Assembly: GCF_008831285.2 (NCBI RefSeq)
Contig: NC_045148.1
Span: forward strand, 13,742,802-13,806,801
Source: Nymphaea colorata
Lineage: Eukaryota; Streptophyta; Magnoliopsida; Nymphaeales; Nymphaeaceae
Length of the DNA stretch: 64,000 nt
Reading direction: 5' to 3'
Part shown: piece by piece, positions 62,193 to 64,000 of the stretch
How positions within the stretch are numbered: the first letter of the stretch is position 1
Layout: every line of letters begins with the position of its first letter
Translations under genes and position numbers: made by a program
Notes under the pieces: model-generated
Seen by the model: the letters and a program-made list of their open reading frames with translations, nothing else
The model's database searches: none
What the model was told of the DNA's origin: nothing

Positions 62193-64000
62193 GTATCTCA
62201 GGTCTAAACATCAATTACAATACAAAAAACATCAGTGATTGTTCAAATGTACTGAAAAGAATATATATGACCAACTGCGGAGATTGACCGCGACGAGTCC
62301 GACGTATATATAACATTGCCTTCGCTTTCTCTCCGACGAGTTTTTCCTTCATCCAATACTAGTTGCATAAACAAAATGGTATTTTCAAGGTTTGAGCTTC
62401 ATGGTTCTTACCATTAAGAAAGACACGAAAGGAAAAGTGGTTAATTGATATATCAGACGGAAGCAAGCAGAAAATTGGCAACTTTCACCATTTTTCTGTC
62501 GATATCATGGACTGATGAATACCAGCAGTTTGAATCAACAACAACAGGCAGGGAAGTCGGATCAGATAATTAAGAGAACAAGATATTATTAACGTCAATT
62601 GCATTGATTTTGAAGCAAGTCCAACTTCCACCCCAACATTCAACTATGATTGTGGACAGATCGAACTTATCCAATCTTATTACTAGCCGGTTCTAAAATC
62701 ACTTTTCAAAACCCCGATCAAAGTTTTGAGTACCAATTCATATCCTCTTAGATGGGCTTTGAGTAAACGGCAGTAATTAGTAAAACAAAGAAGGACGGAA
62801 ATGATCGAATGACCAATTATTATTTGAATGATGATCAAATCCGACCTAAGTCCGAACAGTTTAGTAATTCTGAACTGTAAGCAGCAGCAGATGTATGAGG
62901 GTCGGTTAGGGAAGGGAAAACAGTACACATATGATAGTTTAATCATTTATGAACATGTGATTATGGTTGCAGATAAAGATAAAAGATAGCCAAAATCAAA
63001 ATCAGACTGGTGCAGCTATTTAAATAGGATTCCAATCTTTCTCTCATCACTATTTTAGATAGAGGTAACACCTTCCACCCTGTACCCAAACCAGATAAAA
63101 AATAAATGGATCACATGTTACGAATGCTATATAATGAACAACTCTCCCTCGTGAAAATCACGGAGAAGAGAAAAAGTAACAAATCATGTAGGCACTATTT
63201 TCGGAACCTCCGTAAAAATTGTTTAATTTATTTTTCTGTTGATATTTGTGATTCCATTTTCCTGTCGTTCAATTAGTTTATATATGAATTGGCTTCTCTT
63301 ATTCCTTTTTTGAGAGGGGGTATGCTGCCAACGAGTTTGAAGAGGAGAATATATACAACGAATGAATTAACCTAACCAACTTGTAAGTGGCAGAGTTGAG
63401 ACTTGATTGACGCAGCATCTTCAACTTGCATGTGATGAAGGAAAAAATGGTGATCAAAGACTTCAATTGACGCCTTTCATATTACTCAATATTAACAAAG
63501 CGCATAAACTTTACGCAAATAAACGTACCACGATAGTTAGATTTTCGGCCGCGTTCAACTTAAAGGTCATAAATGGGACGTCCCGAACCACAGGTGTATG
63601 GGATTGAGCTCTTATTGATCTATCGTCTTAATTTCTCGAAAGCCAGTGTATGTAAGTATAGATATTGGCCTAATGATATCTAGCAAAGGGATCAATTTGA
63701 GGGTAACATAAAGAAGGGGGTAATCATGCATCCCTTAATATAATACAGTTTTAAGGAGATTCAGTTGATCTCACAATGTTGGTTAACACGGTGTTTTGTT
63801 CTGATGAACATCCCAATGTAAGGCTACTGTAGGCGTGATTGGTACTTCTAGTTCTAGCTAGGTTTGTCAAAGTTTTGATAATTTTGTGACTGCTTGTCAC
63901 TTCTCTCATTCTATTCATTTTCCATTTCGTCGGCTCTCTCTCTCCTTCTCTCCGTTGCACTTTCCCAGAAAATGGAAATGCAGATGTAAACGAGCTTGAA
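58041..64000. other. Intergenic, no supported gene
   Basis: AT-rich sequence. Around 59480-59890 there is a degenerate run of GGATTTGAATTTGG-like words typical of old non-autonomous repeats. A TA microsatellite is at 62158-62186. Open frames are short and without motifs. Confidence 0.5.
62158..62186. repeat. (TA)n microsatellite
   Basis: About fourteen TA repeats, preceded and followed by shorter TA-rich runs. Confidence 0.95.

Overview
This is nuclear DNA of a flowering plant. It is AT-rich and gene-poor, with GT-AG introns, chloroplast-type and secretory N-termini, plant-only protein families and decayed Copia-type LTR elements. The species cannot be determined from the sequence alone. I support five protein-coding genes in 64 kb: (1) a nine-exon DUF1350 alpha/beta-hydrolase-like, probably plastid protein (15982-20575, +); (2) a single-coding-exon plant calmodulin-binding protein (23490-25247, +); (3) a secreted pectin methylesterase/invertase inhibitor (33918-34523, -); (4) a 13-exon AUG4 gene, a subunit of the augmin microtubule-nucleation complex (36738-44133, +); (5) an uncharacterised single-exon protein with one N-terminal membrane segment (49004-49774, -).

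Layout. 1-6.5 kb holds no gene I can support. 6.5-13.3 kb is a patchwork: two diverged copies (A about 6552-8347, B about 11375-13294) of a ~1.8-1.9 kb block that carries remnants of an open reading frame. Between them lie a degenerate Copia relic (about 8690-10010: LTR, degenerate primer-binding site, broken gag, short second LTR end) and a ~310-bp duplicate of the leader region of the DUF1350 gene (11075-11385). Block B breaks off at a second LTR element (13295 onward) with a clear initiator-Met-tRNA primer-binding site. The DUF1350 and calmodulin-binding genes follow in tandem orientation. 25.3-33.8 kb is intergenic, with microsatellites and one orphan ORF. The inhibitor gene, a short region with a perfect 33-bp inverted repeat, and AUG4 come next. 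44-64 kb is mostly intergenic, interrupted by the uncharacterised membrane protein and by a 649-bp tandem duplication (56750-58040) with related antisense ORFs.

The genes have unrelated housekeeping or cell-wall roles and nothing suggests an operon-like cluster or pathway. I did not find a convincing new multi-gene system. The most unusual material is structural: the layered duplications at 6.5-16 kb, a duplicated pseudo-exon inside a DUF1350 intron, a likely GC-AG intron in AUG4, an intronic MITE-like element, and several near-identical tandem or inverted repeats.
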